From an uncultured Lachnospiraceae bacterium (GTDB lineage: Bacteria > Bacillota > Clostridia > Lachnospirales > Lachnospiraceae): DNA of 53,083 nucleotides. Made by a program: the position numbers and the translations under genes. The notes under the pieces were generated by a model. The model saw only the letters and a program-made list of their open reading frames with translations, was not told where the DNA came from and ran no database searches. Location: assembly GCA_934432595.1 (NCBI GenBank), contig CAKRYR010000016.1:1-53083 (forward strand). Reading direction: 5' to 3'. Each line of letters starts with the position of its first letter. Position 1 is the stretch's first letter. This document shows positions 46,408-53,083 of the stretch, piece by piece.

Positions 46408-46616
46408 ATTCTAGGGACGATTTGAATATTTATATTAGTAATTAATTATAAGTCACGATATAAAATTAATATAATTATTCATTTTAATACACACTCTCGC
46501 TTAGTTGCGCAACGAAGCGAAAGCGTTAGGACGTATGAATAACTATATATATTTTTATACCGTCACTCATAAAGAAACCATAAATAGAAAATCCTTATTG
46601 AAAATCGTAACTAGTA
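46408..46616. repeat. Palindromic intergenic repeat (209 bp)
   Basis: The left end ATTCTAGGGACGATTT (46408-46423) and right end AAAATCGTAACTAGTA (46601-46616) are inverted copies. Inner blocks pair in the same order, and the centre GTTGCGCAAC is flanked by CTCGCTTA / AAGCGAAAGCG. The two halves are diverged but align throughout. It fills the gap between lepA and hemW, whose usual spacing is short. Confidence 0.82.
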
Positions 46617-46639
46617 TAAATAACACATCTAAAGCGAAA

Positions 46640-48454
46640 TCACTCTTCGTCAAGTTTGAGGACGCTCATAAACGCCTCCTGTGGAATTTCGACATTTCCT
46701 ACTTGGCGCATACGTTTCTTTCCTTCTTTTTGTTTTTCAAGAAGCTTTCTCTTACGAGAAATATCTCCACCATAACACTTAGCAAGAACGTCTTTTCTCA
46801 TAGCCTTAACAGTCTCTCTAGCTATAACCTTGCTACCAATTGCTGCTTGAATTGGTATTTCAAATAAATGTCTAGGAATCTCTTTCTTAAGCTTTTCACA
46901 CATTTTTCTTCCACGCTCATATGCTGTATCAGCATGTACAATAAATGATAAAGCATCAACTTCCTCTTTATTTATCAATATATCTAATTTAACAAGTTCT
47001 GATTTTTCGTACCCTTTCATCTCATAATCAAAAGAAGCATAACCTCTTGATCTAGACTTAAGGGCATCAAAGAAATCATATATAATCTCATTTAAAGGTA
47101 ACTCATATTTAAGTAAAGCTCTAGTTGTCTCTATATATTCCATTCCAAGATATCTTCCACGTCTCTCTTGACATAAAGTCATAATAGCACCAACGAACTC
47201 TGTAGTAACCATTATCTCTGCACTAACAATAGGTTCCTCTAAATAATCAATCTCTGATCTATCAGGTAAATTAGATGGATTAGTAATATCAAATACTGTA
47301 CCATCTGTCTTATGTACCTTATATACAACTCCAGGTGCAGTAGTAACCAAGTCAAGATTATATTCTCTCTCAAGTCTTTCTTGAATTATTTCCAAATGCA
47401 ATAATCCTAGGAATCCACATCTAAAACCAAATCCTAAAGCAACAGATGTCTCTGGTTCAAAATTTAGTGCCGCATCATTTAATTGTAATTTCTCAAGTGC
47501 ATCACGTAAATCAGGATACTTAGCACCATCTGCCGGATATAATCCACAATATACCATTGAATTAACCTTCTTATATCCTTCAAGAGGTTCAACACAAGGG
47601 TTATTATTATCTGTAACAGTATCTCCTACTTGAGTGTCCTTTACATTCTTAAGACTTGCAGTAATATAACCAACCATTCCAGCTGATAATTCATCTGTTG
47701 GAATATACTGTCCTGCTCCAAATATACCTAATTCAACTACTTCAGCTGTTGCTCCGGTTGCCATCATCTTAATAGTTGTTCCAGGTTTTACAGTGCCTTC
47801 TTTAATTCTACAAAATATGATTACCCCTTTATATGGGTCATACACTGAATCAAAAATCAATGCCTTAAGTGGTCCATCTGGATCTCCTACTGGAGCAGGT
47901 ATCTTAGTAACTATTTGCTCTAATACTTCTTCTATATTAATTCCATTTTTAGCAGAAATAAGAGGTGCATCTTCTGCCTCAAGGCCTATAACATCTTCAA
48001 TCTCAGCCTTTACCTTCTCAGGTTCTGCACTTGGAAGATCTATTTTATTAATAACAGGCATTATCTCCAAATCATGATCAAGAGCCAAATATACATTAGC
48101 CAATGTTTGAGCCTCAATACCTTGAGCAGCGTCTACTACTAGTATAGCTCCTTCACATGCTGCAAGACTTCTTGATACCTCATAGTTAAAGTCTACATGT
48201 CCTGGTGTATCAATCAAATTAAATATATATTCATTTCCATCCTTTGCCTTATAAATAATACGAACAGTCTGAGCCTTAATAGTTATACCTCTCTCACGTT
48301 CCAAATCCATATTATCTAACACTTGCGCTTGCATTTCCCTATCTGTTAGGGTTCCTGTCTTTTCTATAATTCTATCTGCCAAAGTTGATTTACCATGGTC
48401 TATATGTGCAATTATACAAAAATTTCTTATCTTACTCTGATCTATATTAGCCAA
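46640..48454 (-). CDS. lepA: Elongation factor 4 (LepA)
   Basis: A 604-residue translation GTPase. G1 is AHIDHGKST, G2 lies around RERGITIKAQT, G3 is DTPGHVDF, G4 is NKIDLP and G5 is SAKNG. EF-G-like domains and the LepA-specific C-terminal domain (KGKK-like RQVGNVEIPQEAF end) follow. The TTG at 48454 is chosen because it gives the canonical N-terminus (M)ANIDQSKIRNF, AGAGGTG lies 7 bases before it, and a promoter ends just upstream. The ATG at 48481 would be almost at the transcription start. Confidence 0.96.
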   Translation of the reverse strand: MANIDQSKIRNFCIIAHIDHGKSTLADRIIEKTGTLTDREMQAQVLDNMDLERERGITIKAQTVRIIYKAKDGNEYIFNLIDTPGHVDFNYEVSRSLAACEGAILVVDAAQGIEAQTLANVYLALDHDLEIMPVINKIDLPSAEPEKVKAEIEDVIGLEAEDAPLISAKNGINIEEVLEQIVTKIPAPVGDPDGPLKALIFDSVYDPYKGVIIFCRIKEGTVKPGTTIKMMATGATAEVVELGIFGAGQYIPTDELSAGMVGYITASLKNVKDTQVGDTVTDNNNPCVEPLEGYKKVNSMVYCGLYPADGAKYPDLRDALEKLQLNDAALNFEPETSVALGFGFRCGFLGLLHLEIIQERLEREYNLDLVTTAPGVVYKVHKTDGTVFDITNPSNLPDRSEIDYLEEPIVSAEIMVTTEFVGAIMTLCQERRGRYLGMEYIETTRALLKYELPLNEIIYDFFDALKSRSRGYASFDYEMKGYEKSELVKLDILINKEEVDALSFIVHADTAYERGRKMCEKLKKEIPRHLFEIPIQAAIGSKVIARETVKAMRKDVLAKCYGGDISRKRKLLEKQKEGKKRMRQVGNVEIPQEAFMSVLKLDEE

Positions 48455-48489
48455 AAAATCGCACCTCTTTCCAAAATTCATTCCGTCAT

Positions 48490-48518
48490 ATTATACACTA
48501 TTTATTTGTTATATACAA
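48490..48518 (-). promoter_or_regulatory. Promoter for lepA
   Basis: On the minus strand TTGTAT (48513-48518), a 17-base spacer and a perfect TATAAT (48490-48495). Transcription would begin near 48483, inside the longer ATG frame, which supports the TTG start. Confidence 0.65.
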
Positions 48519-48567
48519 GAAAAAAAGAGCACAAGTCAAATCCTTTTTCCAATAAAAGTCTTTTAAA

Positions 48568-48953
48568 TTAATAAAGTGTTTTTATATATATCTTATTATC
48601 AGTTTTAAAATCGTGTTCTGATAAATCTACTGTTACCTTACCAACTTCAACTATTTCAGAATATGACTTAACATCTATTGTTATCATATAACTGTTCATT
48701 CCTTCTGTAGCAGGATTTTTTATTACTTTTAGACTTTTCTTCATTTCATCAAACATAATTTCACCGTCTGCTATACCATCTATTATAAGTTTCCCTTTCT
48801 CATTTATCTTAACATAAAACGACCATTGCTTTCCTCTTTTTCCTGCGTTGTCTGCCCCACAATACCTGTATTACCTGACGAATTACTTACAGGTGTTGAT
48901 TTTAATCATCCAAACCTCTCCCCCTTGCATTTGTTCCCAAAATTATTTATCAT
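48568..48953 (-). pseudogene. Decayed zinc-ribbon protein gene
   Basis: The 5' part reads MINNFGNKCKGERFG, an in-frame TGA, then LKSTPVSNSSGNTGIVG. This recalls zinc-ribbon starts of the form CGNKLKEGERFCxxCGTPVSN, with the cysteines mostly lost. After the linker ESNGRF a missing T in a T-run (about 48820) shifts the frame. The other frame continues YVKINEKGKLIIDGI through MFDEMKKSLKVIKN to the stop at 48568. There is at least one nonsense and one frameshift. The family and function of the intact form are unknown. No ribosome site is present; a repeat element abuts its start. Confidence 0.65.
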
Positions 48954-48984
48954 AGTAAATATAAAATTGTAGTGTTGTTTTTCT

Positions 48985-49090
48985 ATTCTAGGGACGACTT
49001 ACATAATTTTTATATCGTAACTTATAACCCTACACTAATATAAATATTCAAAGCGTCACTCTATACCCTAAAAATGAAAATCGTCCCTAG
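48985..49090. repeat. Palindromic intergenic repeat (106 bp)
   Basis: ATTCTAGGGACGACTT at 48985-49000 and AAAATCGTCCCTAG at 49077-49090 are inverted ends, and similarity continues outward (TTGTTTTT on both sides). The inner part, read in reverse complement, aligns with the copy at 51646. The stretch 49100-49165 before holA is unusually GC-rich (GCACTCGC, CGGTCACGGGCTGTCGCG). Confidence 0.85.
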
Positions 49091-49180
49091 CATAAAAACA
49101 AGCTTAAGCACTCGCTACTTGCCATGCACCTCGCAACATAGTTGCTCGGTCACGGGCTGTCGCGAAAATTGGAGGTATCT

Positions 49181-50149
49181 ATGAAGACTATACGTGAAAA
49201 TATAAAAAATAATACATTTTGTCAATTTTATTTGTTATATGGTAAAGATGATTACATGAAAAATTTATACAAGAATAAATTAAAAACTGCTTTACTTAAT
49301 GGAAGTGATGAGATGAATTTCTCATTATTTACAGATAAAGTTGATATTAATGCTGTTACAAATATGGCTACAACTTTGCCATTTTTTCATGATAAACGTG
49401 TAATATTTATACAAGACTCCAATTTATTCAAAGAAGCCAGTGACTTAGCTGATTTTCTTCCAACTATGCCAGATACAACTTACTTTGTATTTATTGAAAA
49501 TGCTGTTGATAAAAGAAATAAGCTATATAAATATGTTAAAGCTAATGGTCATGTGGTTGAAATGAATGGTCTAACTGAATATGAGCTAATTGCCTTTGTT
49601 AAAAGTCAATTGCAACAATGTTATAAAAAAATAACAGACCAAGATGCAAAGTATATGCTTGATAAAATAGGTTACGATATGAATAATATCTGCAATGAAT
49701 GTTCAAAAGTAATCTCATATGCTGGTAATGAAGAAATAATAACTAGAAACCACATAGATTCTATATGTATAGCTACACTTGAAAATAAAATATTTGAAAT
49801 GTTAGATTGTATAGCTTCAGGTAATAAAGAACGTGCTTTAGTTTTATATAATAATTTAATTGCACTAAAGGAGGCTCCTATCAAGATATTAAGCCTTATT
49901 ACTAGACACTATAATATTTTATATAAGCTATATTATGCCAATAAAGCAAATGTATCTAGTAATGATGCTGCATCAAGTATAGGTATTCCTCCTTTTGCAG
50001 TAAAAAAGTATTCTTATCAATTAAAAAAATATAATGGTGAAAAGTTAAAAAATATCCTTAACACCTGCCTAGAAATTGATGAAAAATCAAAATCTGGCCG
50101 TATCGACCCACAAATCGGAGTTGAAATGCTTATTGTGAGTTTGTTTTAG
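49181..50149 (+). CDS. holA: DNA polymerase III subunit delta
   Basis: A 322-residue clamp-loader subunit. It begins MKTIRENIKNNTFCQFYLLYGKDDYMKN, the usual delta opening with a degenerate AAA+ P-loop region. TYFVFIENAVDKRNKLYK and the C-terminal collar (LIALKEAPIKILSLITRHYNIL) follow. It opens the beta clamp during loading. GGAGG lies five bases before the ATG at 49181; the ORF extension to 49142 comes from the GC-rich repeat flank. It lies on the plus strand, divergent from lepA, whereas the ancestral neighbour is rpsT. Confidence 0.9.
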   Translation: MKTIRENIKNNTFCQFYLLYGKDDYMKNLYKNKLKTALLNGSDEMNFSLFTDKVDINAVTNMATTLPFFHDKRVIFIQDSNLFKEASDLADFLPTMPDTTYFVFIENAVDKRNKLYKYVKANGHVVEMNGLTEYELIAFVKSQLQQCYKKITDQDAKYMLDKIGYDMNNICNECSKVISYAGNEEIITRNHIDSICIATLENKIFEMLDCIASGNKERALVLYNNLIALKEAPIKILSLITRHYNILYKLYYANKANVSSNDAASSIGIPPFAVKKYSYQLKKYNGEKLKNILNTCLEIDEKSKSGRIDPQIGVEMLIVSLF

Positions 50150-50176
50150 TTTTTATTATGATATTTACATCCAACA

Positions 50177-50212
50177 AAAAGTCGATTTTGTAAAAATACA
50201 AAACCGACTTTT
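50177..50212 (+). terminator. Terminator of holA
   Basis: AAAAGTCGATTTTGTA pairs with TACAAAACCGACTTTT around a four-base loop (one mismatch). The A/T flanks would let it work in both directions. Confidence 0.75.
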
Positions 50213-50338
50213 CAAATTAACCATTCACTATATAAAAATCCTTTATATCTTCATAAACTCTTGCCGCACCAATCACACTTCCTGCACATATACTAATATA
50301 GTTTTTAAACATACAGATATTAATAAATACATCTATTA
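50213..50338 (-). other. Possible short gene remnant
   Basis: On the minus strand one frame reads MFKNYISICAGSVIGAARVY then EDIKDFYIVNG and a stop. No ribosome site is present. It may be the tail of another gene of the deleted transporter locus at 50339-50612. No homology recognised. Confidence 0.25.
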
Positions 50339-50612
50339 TTAAGAATTAAAATCTTTTTCATTTTCAACTATTTCTTTATTATTTTTAGGTTTCACAATAA
50401 AGTAAATAATCAATGGGATTACCGGGAAAAAAATATTTGCAATCGCTAAAAAAGTTCATAATTGAACGCATTGTAGTAGACTTTCCTGCACCATTTGGTC
50501 CTATTAGTCCAAACACCTCACCTTTTTCTAACGCTAGATTTAATTTTTCTATACCACGTACTTTTCCATAATACTTAGTTAGATTTTCAACAACAAGCAT
50601 CTCTTGACTCAT
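50339..50612 (-). pseudogene. ABC transporter remnant: ATPase start joined to membrane-protein tail
   Basis: Frame one (from 50612) is a normal ABC ATPase start: LVVENLTKYYGKVRGIEKLN, Walker A GLIGPNGAGKSTTMRSIMNF. Just after it, another frame reads FLAIANIFFPVIPLIIYFIV then KPKNNKEIVENE to a stop at 50339, a hydrophobic segment with a charged tail, as at the C-terminus of a permease. The remaining ATPase (signature, Walker B) and most of the membrane protein are missing. A deletion of well over 1 kb joined the two genes. The original was probably a CcmA/NatA-type multidrug or lantibiotic exporter. Confidence 0.78.
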
Positions 50613-50639
50613 ATTTTTTTCTCCATCACGATAAATATG

Positions 50640-51557
50640 TTATGGAAGCATATTCCCTGCTGCCATATATATCTCATACCATTCTTTTTTAGTAAGTTTT
50701 ATATCTGCTCCCTTAGCTATCTCTCGTAATCTTTCTTCATTCATAGTTCCCGAGATTATTTGCATATTAGCTGGATGACTTATAATCCAAGATGATACAA
50801 TAGCTGTATTTGACACACCATATTTATCAGCAATTTCATCAATCTTACTATTTAATTCTGGAAATTTATCATTATTCAGATATATACCTTCAAAAAATCC
50901 ATATTGGAATGGTGACCAAGTCTGAATAGTAATATCATTTAATCTACAATAATCTAGTACACTTCCGTCTCTATCTAATGCTCCTTGTGTATTCATATTT
51001 ACTTCTAATCCATTAGTTATCATATTAGCATTAGTTATACTTAATTGTAACTGATTTATTAGAAGTGGTTGATGTACATATTCTTTTAATAACTCTATCT
51101 GCATAGGTTTCTGATTTGATACACCAAAGTTTCTAACTTTTCCAGAAAAATGAAGTTCATCAAAAGCTTCTGCTACCTCTTCTGGCTCTACCAATGCATC
51201 TGGTCTATGTAATAATAAAATGTCTAAATAATCTGTTTTTAATCTTCTTAGGCTCTCTTCTACTGATTTAATTATATGCTCCTTAGAAAAATCATACATT
51301 ACTCCTGGAACAATACCACATTTTGATTGCAATATTATCTTCTCACGTGTTCCTGGCATCTTCTCTAAAGCTTTTCCCATTATGCTTTCGCATTTACCAT
51401 CACCATATATATCTGAATGGTCAAAATAATTAATTTCTAAGCCTATTGCAGTATCAATAAAATTCTGCACTTTTGCCACATCCTCTGGCAATCTCATACA
51501 CCCTGCTATCACTGCTGGCACCTTTACTGACGTGCATCCTAAATTAACTTTCTTCAT
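50640..51557 (-). CDS. Aldo/keto reductase
   Basis: A 305-residue NADPH-dependent TIM-barrel oxidoreductase similar to the YcsN/YdhF type. The catalytic tetrad is D46 and Y51 (FDHSDIYG), K79 (LQSKCG) and H117 (LLLHRPD). C-terminal coenzyme-binding ISGTMNEERLREI is present. The start at 51557 is six bases after GGAGG; the upstream ATG at 51572 includes that site. The natural substrate is unknown. It lies between a decayed transporter and a repeat element, so it is not part of a recognisable pathway here. Confidence 0.87.
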   Translation of the reverse strand: MKKVNLGCTSVKVPAVIAGCMRLPEDVAKVQNFIDTAIGLEINYFDHSDIYGDGKCESIMGKALEKMPGTREKIILQSKCGIVPGVMYDFSKEHIIKSVEESLRRLKTDYLDILLLHRPDALVEPEEVAEAFDELHFSGKVRNFGVSNQKPMQIELLKEYVHQPLLINQLQLSITNANMITNGLEVNMNTQGALDRDGSVLDYCRLNDITIQTWSPFQYGFFEGIYLNNDKFPELNSKIDEIADKYGVSNTAIVSSWIISHPANMQIISGTMNEERLREIAKGADIKLTKKEWYEIYMAAGNMLP

Positions 51558-51645
51558 AAAATACCTCCACACATCTTCCTCACAATTCGATTATAAAAAC
51601 CCCTCCAATATTTGTCAAATATAAATTTGTAGACTTGGTTTTTCT

Positions 51646-51740
51646 GTTCTAGGGACGATTTTCATTTTTAGTGTTATAAGTGACGATTTGAATATTTATA
51701 TTAGTGGGGTGGTTATACGTTACGATAGAAAATTATATTT
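51646..51740. repeat. One-ended copy of the TTCTAGGGACGATT repeat
   Basis: It begins GTTCTAGGGACGATTTTC at 51646 and aligns internally with the reverse complement of the 48985-49090 copy (TAAGTGACGATTTGAATATT, then GTTACGATA). It has no inverted right end and stops where the tRNA-Ser promoter begins. The 25 bases before it (ATATAAATTTGTAG) also match the flank at about 52950-52980. Confidence 0.8.
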
Positions 51741-51768
51741 GACAAATTATTCCATTTTATATAAAATA
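51740..51768 (+). promoter_or_regulatory. Promoter of tRNA-Ser
   Basis: A perfect TTGACA at 51740-51745, a 17-base spacer and TAAAAT at 51763-51768, eleven bases before the tRNA. Confidence 0.85.
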
Positions 51769-51778
51769 GACTTACTTG

Positions 51779-51864
51779 GAGACGTATCGAAGTGGTCATA
51801 ACGAGAACGACTCGAAATCGTTTTGCCTTCACGGGCACGTGGGTTCGAATCCCACCGTCTCCGT
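51779..51864 (+). tRNA. tRNA-Ser (anticodon CGA)
   Basis: The acceptor stem is GGAGACG/CGTCTCC with G discriminator. The anticodon stem AACGA/TCGTT encloses CTCGAAA (anticodon CGA, reads UCG). A long variable arm (GCCTTCACGGGC) is typical of serine tRNA, and the T-arm contains GGTTCGAATCC. No encoded CCA. Confidence 0.96.
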
Positions 51865-51925
51865 TAAAAAGTCTTTTAAATTGAGTTAATAATAATTTGA
51901 TTTATATCTGACTAAGCAGAAAAAA

Positions 51926-52018
51926 AAAAACTGTTAAATATTTTTCTCAACCGCTGTAAGTTGGATATTTTGTTCACAATCATTTGATTGGTATTTATTT
52001 AACAGTTTTTCTTTCTTT
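51926..52018 (+). terminator. Likely terminator after tRNA-Ser
   Basis: AAAAACTGTTAAAT (51926-51939) pairs with ATTTAACAGTTTTT (51997-52010) around a long loop, followed by CTTTCTTTT. The large loop makes efficiency uncertain. Confidence 0.6.
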
Positions 52019-52134
52019 TGCTGTTTACAATTATAGCATCATTTTTTTCTTCTACAATAAACTTATAAAAATTTGTGAACTTTTTTATAAACACTTTATA
52101 TTTTATATAAATAGTTTATAATTAGTTGTTGTTT

Positions 52135-52330
52135 AAGCTTTACCTAATTACCTGCTCTTTCATAAACCTTAGCTTCTTTATTAAACACAGCATAGGCTAC
52201 CGTAAATAATTCATTGGCCTTAGCTTTACATTTATACTTTCACCCCATTTATCCTTATTAATCTCCAAGTACAATCAAACACTTTCTGTATAACATCTGG
52301 AAAGAAACTAATAGAAATTAGTTCTCCACT
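52135..52330 (-). other. Non-coding gap with possible decayed coding sequence
   Basis: The region between the tRNA terminator and the rpsT terminator holds no intact gene. On the minus strand one frame reads SGELISISFFPDVIQKVFDC then TWRLIRING, and the next frame reads KCKAKANELFTVAYAVFNKE, both ended by stops. These protein-like stretches hint at an old gene. I cannot name it. Confidence 0.3.
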
Positions 52331-52381
52331 TAAAAATAAAAAAACTGCTACAGAGAGATACCAAACCTCTCCATAGCAGCA
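52331..52381 (-). terminator. Terminator of rpsT
   Basis: On the minus strand CTGCTA ... TAGCAG closes a stem with an inner GGAGAGG/CTCTCT pairing, followed by TTTTTTTATTTTT. Confidence 0.9.
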
Positions 52382-52410
52382 ATATAAACAATATATAATC
52401 AAATTATCAA

Positions 52411-52674
52411 TTAAGCAATCTTGTTAACAGCTAGTGTTAATCTTGAAATCTTTCTTGATGATGTATTCTTATGATATACACCCTTAGTTGTTGCTTTATC
52501 GATCTCTGAGATTGCAAGTTGTAAATTAGCTTTAGCAAGTTCTTTGTCGCCGGCAGCCACAGCAGCATCAACTTTCTTTATAGCAGTCTTTACTTTTGAT
52601 TTAATTGCTTTATTTCTAAGAGTTTTAGTCTCAGTAACTTTTATTCTCTTCTTTGCAGATTTAATATTAGCCAA
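52411..52674 (-). CDS. rpsT: 30S ribosomal protein S20
   Basis: An 87-residue basic helical protein beginning (M)ANIKSAKKRIKVTETKTLRNKA and ending NTSSRKISRLTLAVNKIA, the normal length and pattern for S20, which binds 16S rRNA early in assembly. The start codon is TTG with GGAGG nine bases upstream; rpsT also uses UUG in E. coli, where the weak start supports autoregulation. It has its own promoter (52755-52783) and terminator. Confidence 0.97.
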   Translation of the reverse strand: MANIKSAKKRIKVTETKTLRNKAIKSKVKTAIKKVDAAVAAGDKELAKANLQLAISEIDKATTKGVYHKNTSSRKISRLTLAVNKIA

Positions 52675-52754
52675 CTCAATACACCTCCATTAAATTGATA
52701 TATACTGTTTCATTAAAGCCGGACACGGACAGTCTAATGTAAACATTCTTCTAT

Positions 52755-52783
52755 ATAATAGTATAAAAATATCCATCTGTCAA
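52755..52783 (-). promoter_or_regulatory. Promoter of rpsT
   Basis: On the minus strand a perfect TTGACA (52778-52783), 17-base spacer and TATTAT (52755-52760). The leader of about 75 bases contains the repeated TGTCCG TGTCCGG before the ribosome site. Confidence 0.85.
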
Positions 52784-52980
52784 TAAGTTTCCAAAAGTTT
52801 TTTCACCTATATTGTAACTATTCGTAACAGTTCAGCCAGCACCTGGCATTTACTAAATATGTAATCTTCACATTTATCTTAATGCAAACATATCCATTTT
52901 TCAATCTATATTGTTAAATATTCTTAATGTATTATTTGCTAAAGTATATACAAATATAAATTTGTAGGCTTAGGGTTTTT

Positions 52981-53083
52981 ATTCTAGGGACGATTTTGAA
53001 TAAGGCTTTTCTATTTAGGGTGATTTTAGAGTGACGGTATAAAAATTTTATATAGTTATTCAATTTTAGTGGACGCTTTCGCT
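52981..53083 (+). repeat. Palindromic repeat element, cut by the window end
   Basis: It begins ATTCTAGGGACGATTTTG and continues AAGGCTTTTCTATTTAGGG, GAGTGACGGTATAAAAA, TATAGTTATTCA and GGACGCTTTCGCT. This matches block by block the reverse complement of the right half of the elements at 38047 and 46408. Only its left part is in the window. Confidence 0.85.

Noticed and set aside
48454..48481. ATG at 48481 as the start of lepA
   Set aside because: It has no ribosome site and would lie at the predicted transcription start; the TTG at 48454 gives the family N-terminus.
52135..52330. IS110-type transposase remnant
   Set aside because: The two short protein-like stretches gave only a vague resemblance; not enough to name.

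Overview
The window is AT-rich chromosomal DNA from a low-GC Firmicute, most likely a member of the Lachnospiraceae (Clostridia). This rests on gene content: a DUF6465-like small protein, a DUF5688-like protein, an HPr-like protein without the active histidine, NfnAB, an apparently uninterrupted sigK without a pro-sequence, and a Firmicute-type housekeeping gene string. Nearly every gene is on the minus strand. No phage, integrase, insertion sequence or CRISPR array is visible.

Region by region. 1-3.3 kb: a DUF6465-like gene (+), tRNA-Arg(CCG), a D-lactate dehydrogenase-type enzyme and a DUF5688-like protein, then a 36-bp-arm inverted repeat. 3.3-7.2 kb: a membrane GGDEF/EAL protein with altered active-site motifs, and the electron-bifurcating transhydrogenase pair nfnAB. 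7.4-21.3 kb: a complete type IV pilus locus, transcribed pilB, pilT, pilC, major pilin, prepilin peptidase, a PilM-PilN fusion, a PilO-like protein and four minor pilins (one of 785 residues), ending with a CYTH-domain protein. 21.4-28 kb: sigK, a previously overlooked 50-residue membrane protein, a tRNA wobble-uridine module (U32/TrhP-like plus TrmR-like), an MltG-like protein without a catalytic domain, a YlbF-like protein, RNase J, DUF1292, ruvX and ireB, in an order resembling the B. subtilis yrz/yrr region.

28-53 kb follows the ancestral Firmicute string rpsT / holA / lepA / hemW / hrcA-grpE-dnaK-dnaJ / prmA / rsmE / mtaB. It is interrupted by thiI with its cysteine desulfurase, a Sel1-repeat protein, a C11 (clostripain) protease, an HPr-like gene, an aldo/keto reductase, tRNA-Ser(CGA), and at least three gene remnants: a chemoreceptor with two lesions, a zinc-ribbon gene with a stop and a frameshift, and an ABC ATPase fused by deletion to a membrane-protein tail.

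The most unusual signal is a family of intergenic palindromic repeats with the terminal core TTCTAGGGACGATTT. There are six loci, all between 31 and 53 kb, at 31258, 38047, 46408, 48985, 51646 and 52981. They range from single ends through 106-bp and 209-bp palindromes to a 784-bp composite. They sit where the ancestral gene order is broken or beside decayed genes, and one copy supplies the stop codon of the cysteine desulfurase. They look like non-autonomous (MITE-like) or structured-RNA elements, and I cannot match them to a named family.
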